DNA from: Caldisericia bacterium
Lineage (GTDB): Bacteria; Caldisericota; Caldisericia; UBA6126; JAGPKI01
Reading direction: 5' to 3'
Length of the DNA stretch: 36,411 nt
Assembly: GCA_018054005.1 (NCBI GenBank)
Contig: JAGPKI010000001.1
Coordinates: forward strand, 1-36,411
Position numbers and translations under genes: made by a program. The notes beneath the pieces are model-generated. The model did no database searches. It saw nothing but the letters and a program-made list of their open reading frames with translations, and was not told where the DNA came from. Positions 6,178-15,740 of the stretch are shown one piece after another. The stretch's first letter is position 1. Each line of letters begins with the position of its first letter.

Positions 6178-7291
6178 TCGAGATTGCCTCTGTTTCTTTT
6201 AATATTTCTTCAGGAGTGATTAATTCCCCTCCAACTTTACTTATTAAATATACAGGTTTTGTATTACAGATTGCTCTTTTAATTTCATAATATAGCTGTC
6301 CCAAATTTAATTCAACGACAATGACTCTTTTTGCATTTTTCGTAAGGTTAAAAATTGTATCATCACAAAACGGAAATATAGTTTTTAACCTTATCAAACC
6401 AAATTTATTTTCATCATAATAATTTATTATTTCTTTAACAGTTCTACTCACAGCTCCATAAGCTACAAATAGAGTTTCAGCGTCACCATTAATAACTTCA
6501 TATTCAAAGAGTTCATTTTTATGCTTATCAATTTTCCGATAAATTCTCCTAATTAATTGATCTGCTACACAATATTCATCTGTTTGAAAACCAGATTCTT
6601 TGTGAACAAGGCCTGTTATACTTGTTCCAAATCCATCACCTAAATTAGCAATTATAGGGACATCGTCTACTATATTTCCGTATGGTAAATAATTTTCTCT
6701 GTCTGTGGGTGTTTTCCTATTAGTTATTTCTATATCTTCATTGTCATCGATTTCGACATTTTCTCTCATATGTGCTACTACTTCATCTGAGAGTAGTATT
6801 ACCGGATTTCTATAAGTTTCTGCAAGATTGAAAGCTTTTATAGTAAAATAATACATCTCCTTAACAGAATCTGGAGAAATTACTATTATAGGATGATCTC
6901 CATGAGTACCCCATTTGGATTGCATCACATCACCTTGAGCAATTTTTGTGGGTAAGCCAGTAGAGGGTCCACCTCTCATAACATTACAAACAACAATAGG
7001 GGCTTCAACCATACATGCATATCCAATTCCTTCTTGCATGAGTGAAAAACCTGGCCCTGAAGTTGCTGTCATTGATTTTGCTCCTGCAAGTGATGCTCCA
7101 ATTATTGATACAATGCTGGCTAATTCGTCTTCCATTTGTATAAAAACTTTGCCTTCTTTTGTAAGCAAAAAAGACAATATTTCAGCAATTTCTGTCGATG
7201 GAGTTATTGGATAACCCGCAAAATAGCTTAATCCAGCTTTTATTGCACCGTAAGCACATGCTTCTGAGCCTTGCCAGAGTTCTTTAATCAT
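6164..7291 (-). CDS. korA: 2-oxoacid:ferredoxin oxidoreductase alpha subunit (KorA-like)
   Basis: The 375-residue alpha subunit has the pyrimidine-domain segment GYPITPSTEIAEIL near residues 26-39, QMEDELASI near 53, TATSGPGFSLMQEGIGYA near 77-94, and VMRGGPSTGLPTKIAQGD near 104-121. This arrangement is typical of KorA/VorA subunits without the fused gamma domain found in long KorA forms. The ATG overlaps korD by four bases. The C-terminal third is the transketolase-C-like domain. Confidence 0.93.
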   Translation of the reverse strand: MIKELWQGSEACAYGAIKAGLSYFAGYPITPSTEIAEILSFLLTKEGKVFIQMEDELASIVSIIGASLAGAKSMTATSGPGFSLMQEGIGYACMVEAPIVVCNVMRGGPSTGLPTKIAQGDVMQSKWGTHGDHPIIVISPDSVKEMYYFTIKAFNLAETYRNPVILLSDEVVAHMRENVEIDDNEDIEITNRKTPTDRENYLPYGNIVDDVPIIANLGDGFGTSITGLVHKESGFQTDEYCVADQLIRRIYRKIDKHKNELFEYEVINGDAETLFVAYGAVSRTVKEIINYYDENKFGLIRLKTIFPFCDDTIFNLTKNAKRVIVVELNLGQLYYEIKRAICNTKPVYLISKVGGELITPEEILKETEAISSESR

Positions 7292-7494
7292 TTGTTTTTA
7301 TCTTCCTTTATAACTTCTATTGCTAAATCAGGACATTCAAACTCACATAGAAAACATCCACTACATTTTGAAATGTCATCAATTTCTATTTCTTGCGTAA
7401 TGTTTTGTTTTAATACATTTTTAGGGCATAAAACTACACATATACCACAATTTTTGCATCTTTCTTTGTTAATTTTTATTTCTTTAATCTTCAA
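7288..7494 (-). CDS. korD: 2-oxoacid:ferredoxin oxidoreductase delta subunit, 2[4Fe-4S] ferredoxin (KorD-like)
   Basis: The 68-residue polyferredoxin has two complete CxxCxxCxxxCP motifs: CKNCGICVVLCP near residues 13-24 and CSGCFLCEFECP near 44-55. It passes electrons from the TPP site to external ferredoxin. The start is a TTG preceded by GGAAG about eight bases upstream; no in-frame ATG fits. It is first of korDABC, with a promoter candidate 40-70 bases upstream. Order delta-alpha-beta-gamma matches characterised Kor/Vor operons. Confidence 0.92.
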   Translation of the reverse strand: MKIKEIKINKERCKNCGICVVLCPKNVLKQNITQEIEIDDISKCSGCFLCEFECPDLAIEVIKEDKNK

Positions 7495-7533
7495 ATTTAT
7501 CTTCCATCTTTCAGCATAAATAAACCATTATTG

Positions 7534-7562
7534 TATTTAATATAATAAATATAAATTGTCAA
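7534..7562 (-). promoter_or_regulatory. Probable promoter of korDABC
   Basis: On the minus strand a perfect TTGACA (7562-7557) is followed after 17 bases by TAAATA (7539-7534), about 40 bases before the korD start. It lies just after the sbcC stop at 7566 and implies that korDABC can be transcribed apart from the upstream cluster. Confidence 0.5.
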
Positions 7563-7565
7563 ATT

Positions 7566-10553
7566 TTAAGAGTTTTCATAATAAATCTTTGAAATACCGT
7601 TCTCTTTTACAACTCTTAGATGTGTTTCAAAATAGTCTTTTAATTCGTTCATATGTGTAATAACTAATATTTTTTCGAACTCATTAGTAATTTTTTCTAT
7701 ACATTCAATAAATCTAAATATACCTTCTCTATCCTGTGTTCCAAATCCTTCATCGATTATAAGCATAGAGAGTTTTGCTCCTGATTTATTCGCAAGCACA
7801 TAAGAAAGAGCAATACGAATAGCAATATCTACTTTAAATTTTTCACCACCACTAAACAATTCATAGGATCTATTTTCTCCTTCACTTGAAATTTCTATAT
7901 CTAAGGTTTCTTTTGAATCTCCCTTCTTTGTTTTTGATTCTACTTTAAAATAGACCTGCAACCTACCGTCAGAGATTATATCAAGAATTTGATTTGCCTT
8001 TTCTTCTATTTCTGGCAGTGTATTCTCAATTATAAAGGCTGGGATACCATTCTTTCCATATATTATAGATGCTGTCATTAAAAGTTTTTCGTCTTTTAAT
8101 AGATTTTCTAATTCTTTATTCTTGCTAATATAATCTTTTTCCATTTCCTTAAATGTTTTTATATTTTCTTCTTTTAAGGCTTGAGCTTTGATAAGATTAT
8201 CACGATCCAACAAGAGAGCATCCGTTTCTCTTGTGTAGTTATCCCTAAGTGTTACGATCTTTTCTATAAGAGATTCATCAACATTAATTAATTTAAGTTC
8301 ATCGGTTAATTTATTCATTTCATTTTGTACTATCTCTATTTTTTCTTTTAAACTATTTACAGTTGTTGTTAAAATCTCCTTTTCGTGAATTTTTTCATCT
8401 AATAACTTCTTTTTCTTTTCAACATACTGGAAATTCTCAATGTTGCTCTTTAATTCTTTATGTAAAGAAGCATCATAATGAATGTTATACAATTTCCTTT
8501 GAAGTTCATCCAATTTCTCTCTTGCTTCAAGAGCAAAATCTCTTGTTTCAAGTTTTCTTGATATGGTTAAAAGCTCCTTTGCAACATGTGGAAGCTTTTC
8601 TTCTGCCTCTCTTACTTTGGATAGTTGAGCTTGAAGTTCTCCTAAAGAAGTTAATAGGTAGTTTTCGGCTAAGAGTTTATTTAAATATTCGTTGTACTGC
8701 TTCTCAGTAGTTGTTCTCTTTGAATATAGTTCGATTAATTTACCTTCTTGTCTTGTTATATCTGATTGATAATGCATTTCGGCCGTTTTAATGCTTAACA
8801 ATTCATCATTCAATGAATAAGTTTGCTCTCTTGCATTTGTTAAGCTCGCTTTTTTTTCCATTAATTCTGCTTCTAAGAGTATAGATTTCTTTAAATTCTC
8901 CTTTAGTAATTCTTTTTCAATAATATTTTTTTCTCTAAGTTCTATTTTCTTTTTTGCATCCTCAATAAATTCTTTTTTTTGCTCTATTTCCCTTTTATAA
9001 TTTAAAATTAATTCTGTTCTTTTTTCTTCGCTTATATTCGAACCACATACTGGACAATGCTTTATTTCTCCTTCTTTTGATAATATTGCCAAACTCTCGT
9101 TTAATGAAGAAATAATTTTTATGGTTTCATCTATTTGTAACTTAATGGAGCCAATCTTACCTGATTCACTTAATAGATCAGCGTTTAGTATATCAAGCTT
9201 AGATTTGTTTTCTTTTATTGCTTTTAATTGTTCGTTAATAGTTTGCTCTTCCCTTAAGAATTTTTCAATATTTAGAATCTTTTCTTCGATTTCTTTCTTT
9301 CTGATTTTTGTATCTTCAAGATTTTTTCTTAAGTTTGCTAAGTCAGCTTCTGTAGTTGCAATAGCTAAATTGATATCATTTAAAGTTTTTTCAATCTCTC
9401 CTTTTTTCGCCCTGATTCTTTCCAATTCTTTTAGTTCGCTTTGAACTGATTGAATTTTAAGATTTATAGTCATGAATTTATCCTTTTCGCTCATATAAAT
9501 ACTTTTTTCTTTATCTAATTCGGCTTGCTTTAAGGATAATTCATGCTCCTCATCTGATATCTTTTTTTTAAGATCATCTATCTCTTTTTCAACTCTCACC
9601 TTATTTTCAAAACTCTCTGCCATTTTTCTTTCACGTTCTAAATAAGAAATAAACCTCTGGTAATTAGTTTCAATTTCATTTTGCAATAATATAATTTTTT
9701 GTGCTTCGTTAATCTGCTTTATGTATTTATCTTTTTCCTCTGTTAATGAATTTAAATTTTCTTCCTCTCTTTTTAATCTTTCTAAAATATTGGATTTTTT
9801 CACCATTTCTTGTTTTGCTATATCCAATTTTTTATAGGTTTCTGTAAGTTTCGCTTTCAAATCATTAATTTTGTCTTCTTTTTCTTTAATAACTACATTT
9901 AATTCAGATAATTCTTTCTCTAATACTTGTTGTTTATCTAGACTCTCTTTCATCGGTTTTATTAATGTTTTTAGAGAATCAATTTTAGAAAGTACTTCTT
10001 TTCTCTTATCACGAGCTAAATTACATAGTTTTTCATAAATATTAAGACCCAAAATGTCGTACAATAGTTCTTTTCTTTCAGATGGATCCTTTCTTGTAAA
10101 ACTATCTGCCTTTCCTTGCATAATCATTACAGAAGAAACAAATAGTTCGTAGTTTGCTTTTATAACTGAATATATTAATTCTTGGGTGGCTTTTATTGTA
10201 GATTTAGAGATATTTATCCACCCATCACCATTTTTTTTAAAAAACTCTAATTCAGTTGACTGTTTTACTTTATCTCTCTTTCTAATAACATTATACTGAA
10301 TACCGTCAACCGAGAAAAGAAAATCAGTTTTTAAGTAATGTTCTCCTGTAAAAATTAATCTATCACTATTATCTCCACTTTTACTCGTTCCTCTCGCTAC
10401 TCCAAAAAGTGCATAAGTCATCCCATCAAGAATGGATGATTTTCCAGCGCCATTATCGCCAATTATTACAGCTGAATGAAATTTGCTAAAATCAATCTTA
10501 GTCACTCCTTTATATGAAAGAAAGTTTTCTAAAGTTATTTCTTCAGGAATCAT
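7566..10553 (-). CDS. sbcC: SbcC/Rad50-type exonuclease ATPase subunit
   Basis: The 995-residue SMC-like ATPase of the SbcCD complex processes DNA ends and hairpins. The N-terminal half-ATPase has ENFLSYKG and Walker A IGDNGAGKSSILDGM near residues 33-47. Two long coiled coils flank a zinc hook, KHCPVCGSN, near residues 497-505. The C-terminal half has the signature LFSGGEKFKVDIAIRIALSY and Walker B MLIIDEGFGTQD, followed by the switch histidine in VITHMNEL. Length is typical of SbcC/Rad50. The ATG overlaps the sbcD stop by four bases. Confidence 0.95.
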   Translation of the reverse strand: MIPEEITLENFLSYKGVTKIDFSKFHSAVIIGDNGAGKSSILDGMTYALFGVARGTSKSGDNSDRLIFTGEHYLKTDFLFSVDGIQYNVIRKRDKVKQSTELEFFKKNGDGWINISKSTIKATQELIYSVIKANYELFVSSVMIMQGKADSFTRKDPSERKELLYDILGLNIYEKLCNLARDKRKEVLSKIDSLKTLIKPMKESLDKQQVLEKELSELNVVIKEKEDKINDLKAKLTETYKKLDIAKQEMVKKSNILERLKREEENLNSLTEEKDKYIKQINEAQKIILLQNEIETNYQRFISYLERERKMAESFENKVRVEKEIDDLKKKISDEEHELSLKQAELDKEKSIYMSEKDKFMTINLKIQSVQSELKELERIRAKKGEIEKTLNDINLAIATTEADLANLRKNLEDTKIRKKEIEEKILNIEKFLREEQTINEQLKAIKENKSKLDILNADLLSESGKIGSIKLQIDETIKIISSLNESLAILSKEGEIKHCPVCGSNISEEKRTELILNYKREIEQKKEFIEDAKKKIELREKNIIEKELLKENLKKSILLEAELMEKKASLTNAREQTYSLNDELLSIKTAEMHYQSDITRQEGKLIELYSKRTTTEKQYNEYLNKLLAENYLLTSLGELQAQLSKVREAEEKLPHVAKELLTISRKLETRDFALEAREKLDELQRKLYNIHYDASLHKELKSNIENFQYVEKKKKLLDEKIHEKEILTTTVNSLKEKIEIVQNEMNKLTDELKLINVDESLIEKIVTLRDNYTRETDALLLDRDNLIKAQALKEENIKTFKEMEKDYISKNKELENLLKDEKLLMTASIIYGKNGIPAFIIENTLPEIEEKANQILDIISDGRLQVYFKVESKTKKGDSKETLDIEISSEGENRSYELFSGGEKFKVDIAIRIALSYVLANKSGAKLSMLIIDEGFGTQDREGIFRFIECIEKITNEFEKILVITHMNELKDYFETHLRVVKENGISKIYYENS

Positions 10554-11785
10554 TGGGTTTCTTTAATTTCCTTTAGCAAATCAAAAGTTAATCTAACTAA
10601 CTCATCTTTGTTTTCTTTAATGAATGGGTCATCAGTTACAGATATATATCTATTAAGTGCATCAAGCGGATCTCCTTCATTTGTTAATCCGTCAATACGA
10701 GTTTGTTTTTTTGCTTTTCTTTCAATTTTTATGGTAGAAAGGATAAAACAATTATTAGATACAGCTTTTCGAATTTCCTGTTCATCAATTGAAATAGATG
10801 GATCATTAAGAATTATATTAAGTTTTACAATATCAGAAGTAGTGCATTTTTTCTTTACTTCTCTAATAATAACTTTTTTAATATCTTTATCATCTCCAAT
10901 TTCGACATTCAATGTAATAAATTTCCTTTGTTCTGGTATTGAAATAAAATTAGTTTCTAAGGAATTGTTATCAATCTCTAAAAGTATAAAACCATGATCG
11001 AAATCAGCTTCGCCAAAATCAATTGTGTCAATACTTCCACAATATGCAATATTTTTCAAATTATTAATATATTGAGGTTTATGTATATGTCCTAAAGCAA
11101 CATATGAAAATATATCATTATTAAGTAAATCTAAAGAAATATATATTTCGTTGCCTATAATCGCTGGTCTCCAGTTCTGATATATCGCTTCTCTAACTGT
11201 AAGATGCGCAGTTAAAATAGCTGGATAATTAGGATCTACCCCTTTTTCCAAATCAATTAAAAGGTTTTTAATCATTAGTTCCTTCAATTCTTCTTTTTCT
11301 TGTTCTTTAATAGAATAGTTTCTAAAAACCTCTTTCATCTTGTTTTTGTCAATGTAAGGTAAGCCAACCACCTGAACAATTCCCGATTTTGTATGTACTT
11401 GAAATAAAGACGGCTCATCTATTACGTAAATATTTGGTATTTTTAATTCTTTGAATATTTGTAAAGATGATATTCTTCTTATAGTAGTCAGAGAGTCATG
11501 ATTGCCAATCAGAAGAACAACAGAAATATTTGCTTCAAGTAATTTTACAAGTCTTTTCGTAAATTCATTTTGTATATAAATTGATGGTTCTCTTTGTTCA
11601 TATATATCACCAGCAATGAGGAACAAATCAACATTTTGATTAATAGAATAATCAATAATATAATCAAGAGATTTTAAAAAATCATTGACCCTTGTATTAA
11701 CTGGTAGAATTTCATCATTTTTTCCATAACTTTCTATTCCTAAGTGTAGATCTCCAGTATGAACTATTTTAATTCCATGATTCAT
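10550..11785 (-). CDS. sbcD: SbcD/Mre11-type exonuclease
   Basis: The 411-residue metallophosphoesterase is the nuclease partner of SbcC. Its manganese-binding motifs appear in order: HTGDLHLG near residues 10-17, IAGDIYEQ near 58-65, LIGNHDS near 92-98, TAHLTV near 194, and LGHIHKPQ near 233-240. The C-terminal part carries the capping and SbcC-binding regions. The ATG overlaps the minE stop by four bases, placing the nuclease pair in one transcript with the min and mre genes. Confidence 0.95.
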   Translation of the reverse strand: MNHGIKIVHTGDLHLGIESYGKNDEILPVNTRVNDFLKSLDYIIDYSINQNVDLFLIAGDIYEQREPSIYIQNEFTKRLVKLLEANISVVLLIGNHDSLTTIRRISSLQIFKELKIPNIYVIDEPSLFQVHTKSGIVQVVGLPYIDKNKMKEVFRNYSIKEQEKEELKELMIKNLLIDLEKGVDPNYPAILTAHLTVREAIYQNWRPAIIGNEIYISLDLLNNDIFSYVALGHIHKPQYINNLKNIAYCGSIDTIDFGEADFDHGFILLEIDNNSLETNFISIPEQRKFITLNVEIGDDKDIKKVIIREVKKKCTTSDIVKLNIILNDPSISIDEQEIRKAVSNNCFILSTIKIERKAKKQTRIDGLTNEGDPLDALNRYISVTDDPFIKENKDELVRLTFDLLKEIKETQ

Positions 11786-12015
11786 TTCTTTTGCTTAAGA
11801 CTTTCCTTTATCTGAAGATCGGCAGTCAAACTATAATTTTCATCATCTCTTTGCTCTATGACAACTTTTATTTTCCTTTTATCAATATCTAAGTATTTTG
11901 CAATAATAGAACCAAGCTCTTTTTTTAATACTCTAAATGAACCAGGGGAGAGAATTTCTCTATCTTGAGAAATTATTCCTTTAAGCCTTTTCGAGGCAAT
12001 ATTTCCACTTTTCAT
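11782..12015 (-). CDS. minE: Cell division topological specificity factor MinE, short form
   Basis: The 77-residue protein aligns with MinE through IASKRLKGIISQDREILSPG (MinD-contact helix) and the dimer domain (LDIDKRKIKVVIEQ, then SLTADLQI). MinE stimulates MinD ATPase and drives Min oscillation. Its first methionine aligns near residue 12-13 of the E. coli protein, so the amphipathic membrane-targeting segment (E. coli residues 2-9) is absent. An in-frame stop lies between the minD stop and this ATG, so the start cannot move upstream. GGAG sits ten bases before the ATG. Confidence 0.9.
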   Translation of the reverse strand: MKSGNIASKRLKGIISQDREILSPGSFRVLKKELGSIIAKYLDIDKRKIKVVIEQRDDENYSLTADLQIKESLKQKK

Positions 12016-12037
12016 AATATTTTATCTCCTTTAAAGG

Positions 12038-12850
12038 TTATTTCCTTTCAAATGTCTTTTTAACTTTGTTCCATAGATTCTCACTCTTAGAATCGTTTTC
12101 GCTATTAAGAGTAGTTACCGGTATTTTTTCTCCGGTTAACCTTTTTGCAATATTTATGAAAACAGACGATAAATCCTTATCCTTAGAAAAAGGAATTGGT
12201 TTACCGACATTAGAAGCAATAATTATTTTATAATTATCAGGAATTACACCAATCAATTTTACACCAAGAATTTCTATAATGTCCTGTATTGAAATTATTT
12301 CTTTCTTTTTTAGTAAATCTAAGTTAATTTTGTTTATTATAAGTTCTATTTTTCTGACTTTATCATTTTCTATAATGCCTATCACTCTATCTGCATCTCT
12401 TACTGATGAAACATCGGGATTAACAACAATAATTGCTCTATCAGCGTTTTTTACAGAGATACTAAATCCATATTCTATTCCCGCAGGACAGTCAATGATT
12501 GTATAATCATATCTTTTTTTAAGCTCATTTATTAATTTTTGAAAACTTTCTTTATCAATATCTTCTTTTTTATGAGCTTGTGAAGCAGCAAGAAGAAAAA
12601 GTTTTCCTTTTACTCTTTTATCTTCAGTTAGAGCTTCATCAAGGCTACATAAACCTCTAAGAACATCAACTAAATTCCTTTTAGATTTTGATTCTAAACC
12701 CATCACTATATCAAGATTTCTAAGTCCTATATCAGCATCCACGAGAGCAACGCTGTGTCCTAATTGAGCAAGTGCTACACCAACATTTGCTACTATTGTT
12801 GTTTTACCTACTCCACCCTTACCTGAAGTTACTACAATTGACTCATTCAT
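12038..12850 (-). CDS. minD: Septum site-determining ATPase MinD
   Basis: The 270-residue deviant-Walker ATPase opens with VVTSGKGGVGKTTIVANVG, including the signature lysine of the KGGVGKT loop. DADIGLRNLDIVMG near residues 40-53 and DCPAGIEYG near 119 follow. The last residues, LWNKVKKTFERK, form a short basic amphipathic helix like the MinD membrane-targeting sequence. MinD recruits MinC to block FtsZ assembly away from midcell. Its ATG overlaps minC by eight bases, and minE follows after 22 bases. Confidence 0.96.
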   Translation of the reverse strand: MNESIVVTSGKGGVGKTTIVANVGVALAQLGHSVALVDADIGLRNLDIVMGLESKSKRNLVDVLRGLCSLDEALTEDKRVKGKLFLLAASQAHKKEDIDKESFQKLINELKKRYDYTIIDCPAGIEYGFSISVKNADRAIIVVNPDVSSVRDADRVIGIIENDKVRKIELIINKINLDLLKKKEIISIQDIIEILGVKLIGVIPDNYKIIIASNVGKPIPFSKDKDLSSVFINIAKRLTGEKIPVTTLNSENDSKSENLWNKVKKTFERK

Positions 12851-13478
12851 CTAAAATTTTAGATACCACATTTATTTTTATTTCCTGGTCCATTACCTTT
12901 GCAAAACAAAAATTATTTTTGCTTTTTTCGTCAATAGAATCCAGTTCCAAAATTTTATCCCCTATAGACAAAGCAAGTGGGGTAAAACCATTCGCAGTTA
13001 TAATGCATCTTTCAATATCAGGGTGTCCTGCATGAGCTTCACCTCGCAATTTTCCATATATATATATAGATCCTGAAGAAATAACTGATGCACCAGGATT
13101 AACGTCGCCAAAAACAATTACATCTGAATTACTTTGAATAACCTGACCAGCCCTAAGAGTTCTCTCTATGACTAGTGGATATTCCAACTCCTTTTTTTCT
13201 TCTTTATCCTCTTTTAATCTATAGGGAGTAACTTCTAATTTTAATTTATCACGTATCAATTTTCTTGCCATTCCTATTTCATCAGAATCAAGAGGTCTTT
13301 TCATTCCATCAATAAATATGTTTGCACCAGTAAAAAACTTTTTATTCTCTTTTAGTTTTTGGATAGTCTTTTTTATGACCTTTTCATAATCTTTAAAATT
13401 AGTGTCTATTAAAATCAAAACACCATTTTCTATACCTCTAAACATAACAACATTATCAGGAGTAGCTCTATTTGCCAT
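12843..13478 (-). CDS. minC: Septum site-determining protein MinC
   Basis: The 211-residue FtsZ inhibitor has a variable N-terminal domain (residues 1-105) and a conserved C-terminal beta-helix domain. The latter contains RTLRAGQVIQSNSDVIVFGDVNPGA near 112-137 and IYIYGKLRGEAHAGH near 147-161, which contact MinD. AGAGGT stands about seven bases before the ATG. It starts five bases after the PBP2 gene ends, in one run with mreBCD. The N-terminal half diverges from well-known homologues but has the expected length. Confidence 0.93.
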   Translation of the reverse strand: MANRATPDNVVMFRGIENGVLILIDTNFKDYEKVIKKTIQKLKENKKFFTGANIFIDGMKRPLDSDEIGMARKLIRDKLKLEVTPYRLKEDKEEKKELEYPLVIERTLRAGQVIQSNSDVIVFGDVNPGASVISSGSIYIYGKLRGEAHAGHPDIERCIITANGFTPLALSIGDKILELDSIDEKSKNNFCFAKVMDQEIKINVVSKILDE

Positions 13479-13483
13479 TATTT

Positions 13484-15265
13484 CTACCTCTTATTAGTAT
13501 TATATTCATTTTTATAATATAAAAGTATATTTTTCATATAAGGAGTTAGTTCACTTGCAAATTCATATTTTGAATTTTCAAACATTATTAGTGCTACAAT
13601 TTGAGGGTCATCGGCAGGAAAAATTGATATCAACCACAAATGTTCCCCATTGGGTCCTTCTGCAGTCCCAGTTTTAGCAGCTACTTTTACTCCATCAACA
13701 TTTAATCCATAAGCAGTTCCTCCTACTTCAGTTACACCTTTGAGATAATCTATTATAATATCACAATATTTATTTTCTATAGGATAATTCTCCTCTTTTA
13801 TATCATAATAATTGTAAAAAGTTTTATTGCTTTCAGTTTTAAGGAGTAAGTGTGGTACTACCTCCTTTCCTCTATTTGCAATTTTTAAGTAAAGTTTTGA
13901 CATTTGTAAAGGAGTCACGAGTATATATCCCTGACCGATACCAATATTCATAGAATCTCCCTCAAACCATTCATCTCCAATATACTTTTTCTTCCAGGTC
14001 GGACTACCTAAAAAGCCTTCATCTTCATAAGGTAGATCAATTCCGGTTTTTTTTGTAATACCTCCAAATTTAATTGCAAACTCGATAAAATTTTCAAATT
14101 TAAAATCTCTTGCAAGTTGGTAGAAAAATATATCACAAGAATATTTTAGTGCATCTTTTAAATTTAACCATCCATGAGAGGAAGGAAATACCCAACATTT
14201 ATATTTTTCTTCCATTCCTTTAATATTTAAAGAACCACTACATAAATATTTCGTTTCCAAATTTATGATATTTCTACTTAAAGCATATAATGATATAAGA
14301 GGCTTAAAGGTTGAGCCTGGAGGATATACCCCTTGTATTGCAATATTGAAGAATGCCCTTTTATTACTTAGTGATTGCCATTCTTCGTAAGATATATCTT
14401 TTGAGAATATATTTGGATCAAATGAAGGATTTGATGCACATGCAAGTATTTCTCCTTTTTTTGCATCAATTATAATTCCTGTACCATAATTATCACCAAT
14501 TACTTCTTCAACTTTTTTCTGTAAATTAAGATCAATTGTGAGAAATATATTTTCTCCCTTTTTTGATGGTTTTTCTTCCATTTCATCAAGAACTTTGCCA
14601 TTTGCACTGACAATTTGAACTATTTTGCCCTTCTCCCCATGAATTAAATTCTCATAGTATTTTTCTATACCAGATTTACCAACTCTCTCATTTAAAGTCA
14701 AATTATTATAAATTTCTAATTCAGAAGAAGAAGCTAATCCAGTGTAGCCTAATACATGAGCTAAAGTTTTTCCGTTAGGATAATAACGCTTATAGCTTTC
14801 CTCGATAGTTGCACCTTTCAAATTAAAAGATAATTCATTAAATCGAGCAATTTCTTCACTGCTTAAGTTACTTTTGATTAAGTAGGAATCATTATTTAAA
14901 TCTTTTTCTGATAATATTTTATTAAGTTTAGTTTTGTCTAAATCTATACACGAAGTTAAAATATCTGTAAAAGAATCAGTGTCTTTAATCATAGTTGGTG
15001 ATATATAAAGGTCAAAAGTAGGAAGATCTGTAGCAAGTTCTTTTCCGTTTCTATCAAATATAGTTCCTCTTGGACAATTTATACTTATATATCTTTTATG
15101 GTTATCGATCGAAAGATTAGTAAAGTAATCAGTGTTAAATCCTTGAATATTTATAATTTTAACCAATATTGTTACAAATAAGCAAATAATTGAAACATAA
15201 AGTAAAACTTGTTTCCAAAAAGCAATTTCCTGCTTTACTAGAGTTATCTTTTTATACTCATTCAT
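13484..15265 (-). CDS. mrdA: Penicillin-binding protein 2 (peptidoglycan transpeptidase)
   Basis: The 593-residue class B penicillin-binding protein has an N-terminal membrane segment (residues 15-37), a dimerisation domain, and a transpeptidase domain. The catalytic serine lies in PPGSTFKPL near 316 (SxxK), then the SCD triad in LKYSCDIFFYQ near 379, and KTG in AAKTGTAEGPN. It makes crosslinks for the lateral wall in the elongasome. It follows mreD by one base, which supports mrdA rather than ftsI. The usual partner rodA is absent here, and minC follows instead. Confidence 0.93.
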   Translation of the reverse strand: MNEYKKITLVKQEIAFWKQVLLYVSIICLFVTILVKIINIQGFNTDYFTNLSIDNHKRYISINCPRGTIFDRNGKELATDLPTFDLYISPTMIKDTDSFTDILTSCIDLDKTKLNKILSEKDLNNDSYLIKSNLSSEEIARFNELSFNLKGATIEESYKRYYPNGKTLAHVLGYTGLASSSELEIYNNLTLNERVGKSGIEKYYENLIHGEKGKIVQIVSANGKVLDEMEEKPSKKGENIFLTIDLNLQKKVEEVIGDNYGTGIIIDAKKGEILACASNPSFDPNIFSKDISYEEWQSLSNKRAFFNIAIQGVYPPGSTFKPLISLYALSRNIINLETKYLCSGSLNIKGMEEKYKCWVFPSSHGWLNLKDALKYSCDIFFYQLARDFKFENFIEFAIKFGGITKKTGIDLPYEDEGFLGSPTWKKKYIGDEWFEGDSMNIGIGQGYILVTPLQMSKLYLKIANRGKEVVPHLLLKTESNKTFYNYYDIKEENYPIENKYCDIIIDYLKGVTEVGGTAYGLNVDGVKVAAKTGTAEGPNGEHLWLISIFPADDPQIVALIMFENSKYEFASELTPYMKNILLYYKNEYNTNKR

Positions 15266-15266
15266 T

Positions 15267-15740
15267 TTACCTATTATTTTGTCCTTTTATTCCAAAATTT
15301 AATAGATTAAATAAACCTTTAAGTATATTAATCAAAAAGACCCATATAACCAAATGAATTAATAAAGTAGATATAATTTGATAAAAACTACCATTCGAAC
15401 TTATAAGCCTTACTTCAAAAAAGAGAAAAATGATAGATATTAAAAGTGTCAAAATTATATTTTCTAAATTTAGAAATCTTTCCAAAATAAATAATGTTAA
15501 AATTGATAAAGAATATAATAAAAATAATGGTATTATTTCTACATCTAAAAGAAAAAACGATTTGAAAATTGTTATTACTATAAGGTATAGAAAAGCTCGA
15601 TCTTTAAATAATGAAGTTAAGAAATTAATGTAAAAAAGAGAAAAATCAAAAATTATAAATCCTTTTGCAAACATTGGCAAAGCTGAAACATCAAGTAAAA
15701 CAAAAAAAAGCCCTAAAATTATTGCTAAAAAATCAATCAT
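15267..15740 (-). CDS. mreD: Rod shape-determining protein MreD
   Basis: The 157-residue protein is strongly hydrophobic with about five membrane segments, as expected for MreD. Sequence conservation in this family is low. The call rests on length, hydrophobicity, the N-terminal IDFLAIILGLFFVLLDVSALP pattern and its position between mreC and the PBP2 gene. MreD is thought to regulate PBP2-RodA together with MreC. It starts directly after the mreC stop. Confidence 0.88.
   Translation of the reverse strand: MIDFLAIILGLFFVLLDVSALPMFAKGFIIFDFSLFYINFLTSLFKDRAFLYLIVITIFKSFFLLDVEIIPLFLLYSLSILTLFILERFLNLENIILTLLISIIFLFFEVRLISSNGSFYQIISTLLIHLVIWVFLINILKGLFNLLNFGIKGQNNR

Noticed and set aside
8363..8710. 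115-codon plus-strand frame inside sbcC
   Set aside because: Antisense to a coiled-coil region of clear SbcC; biased codons on the sense strand produce such open frames.
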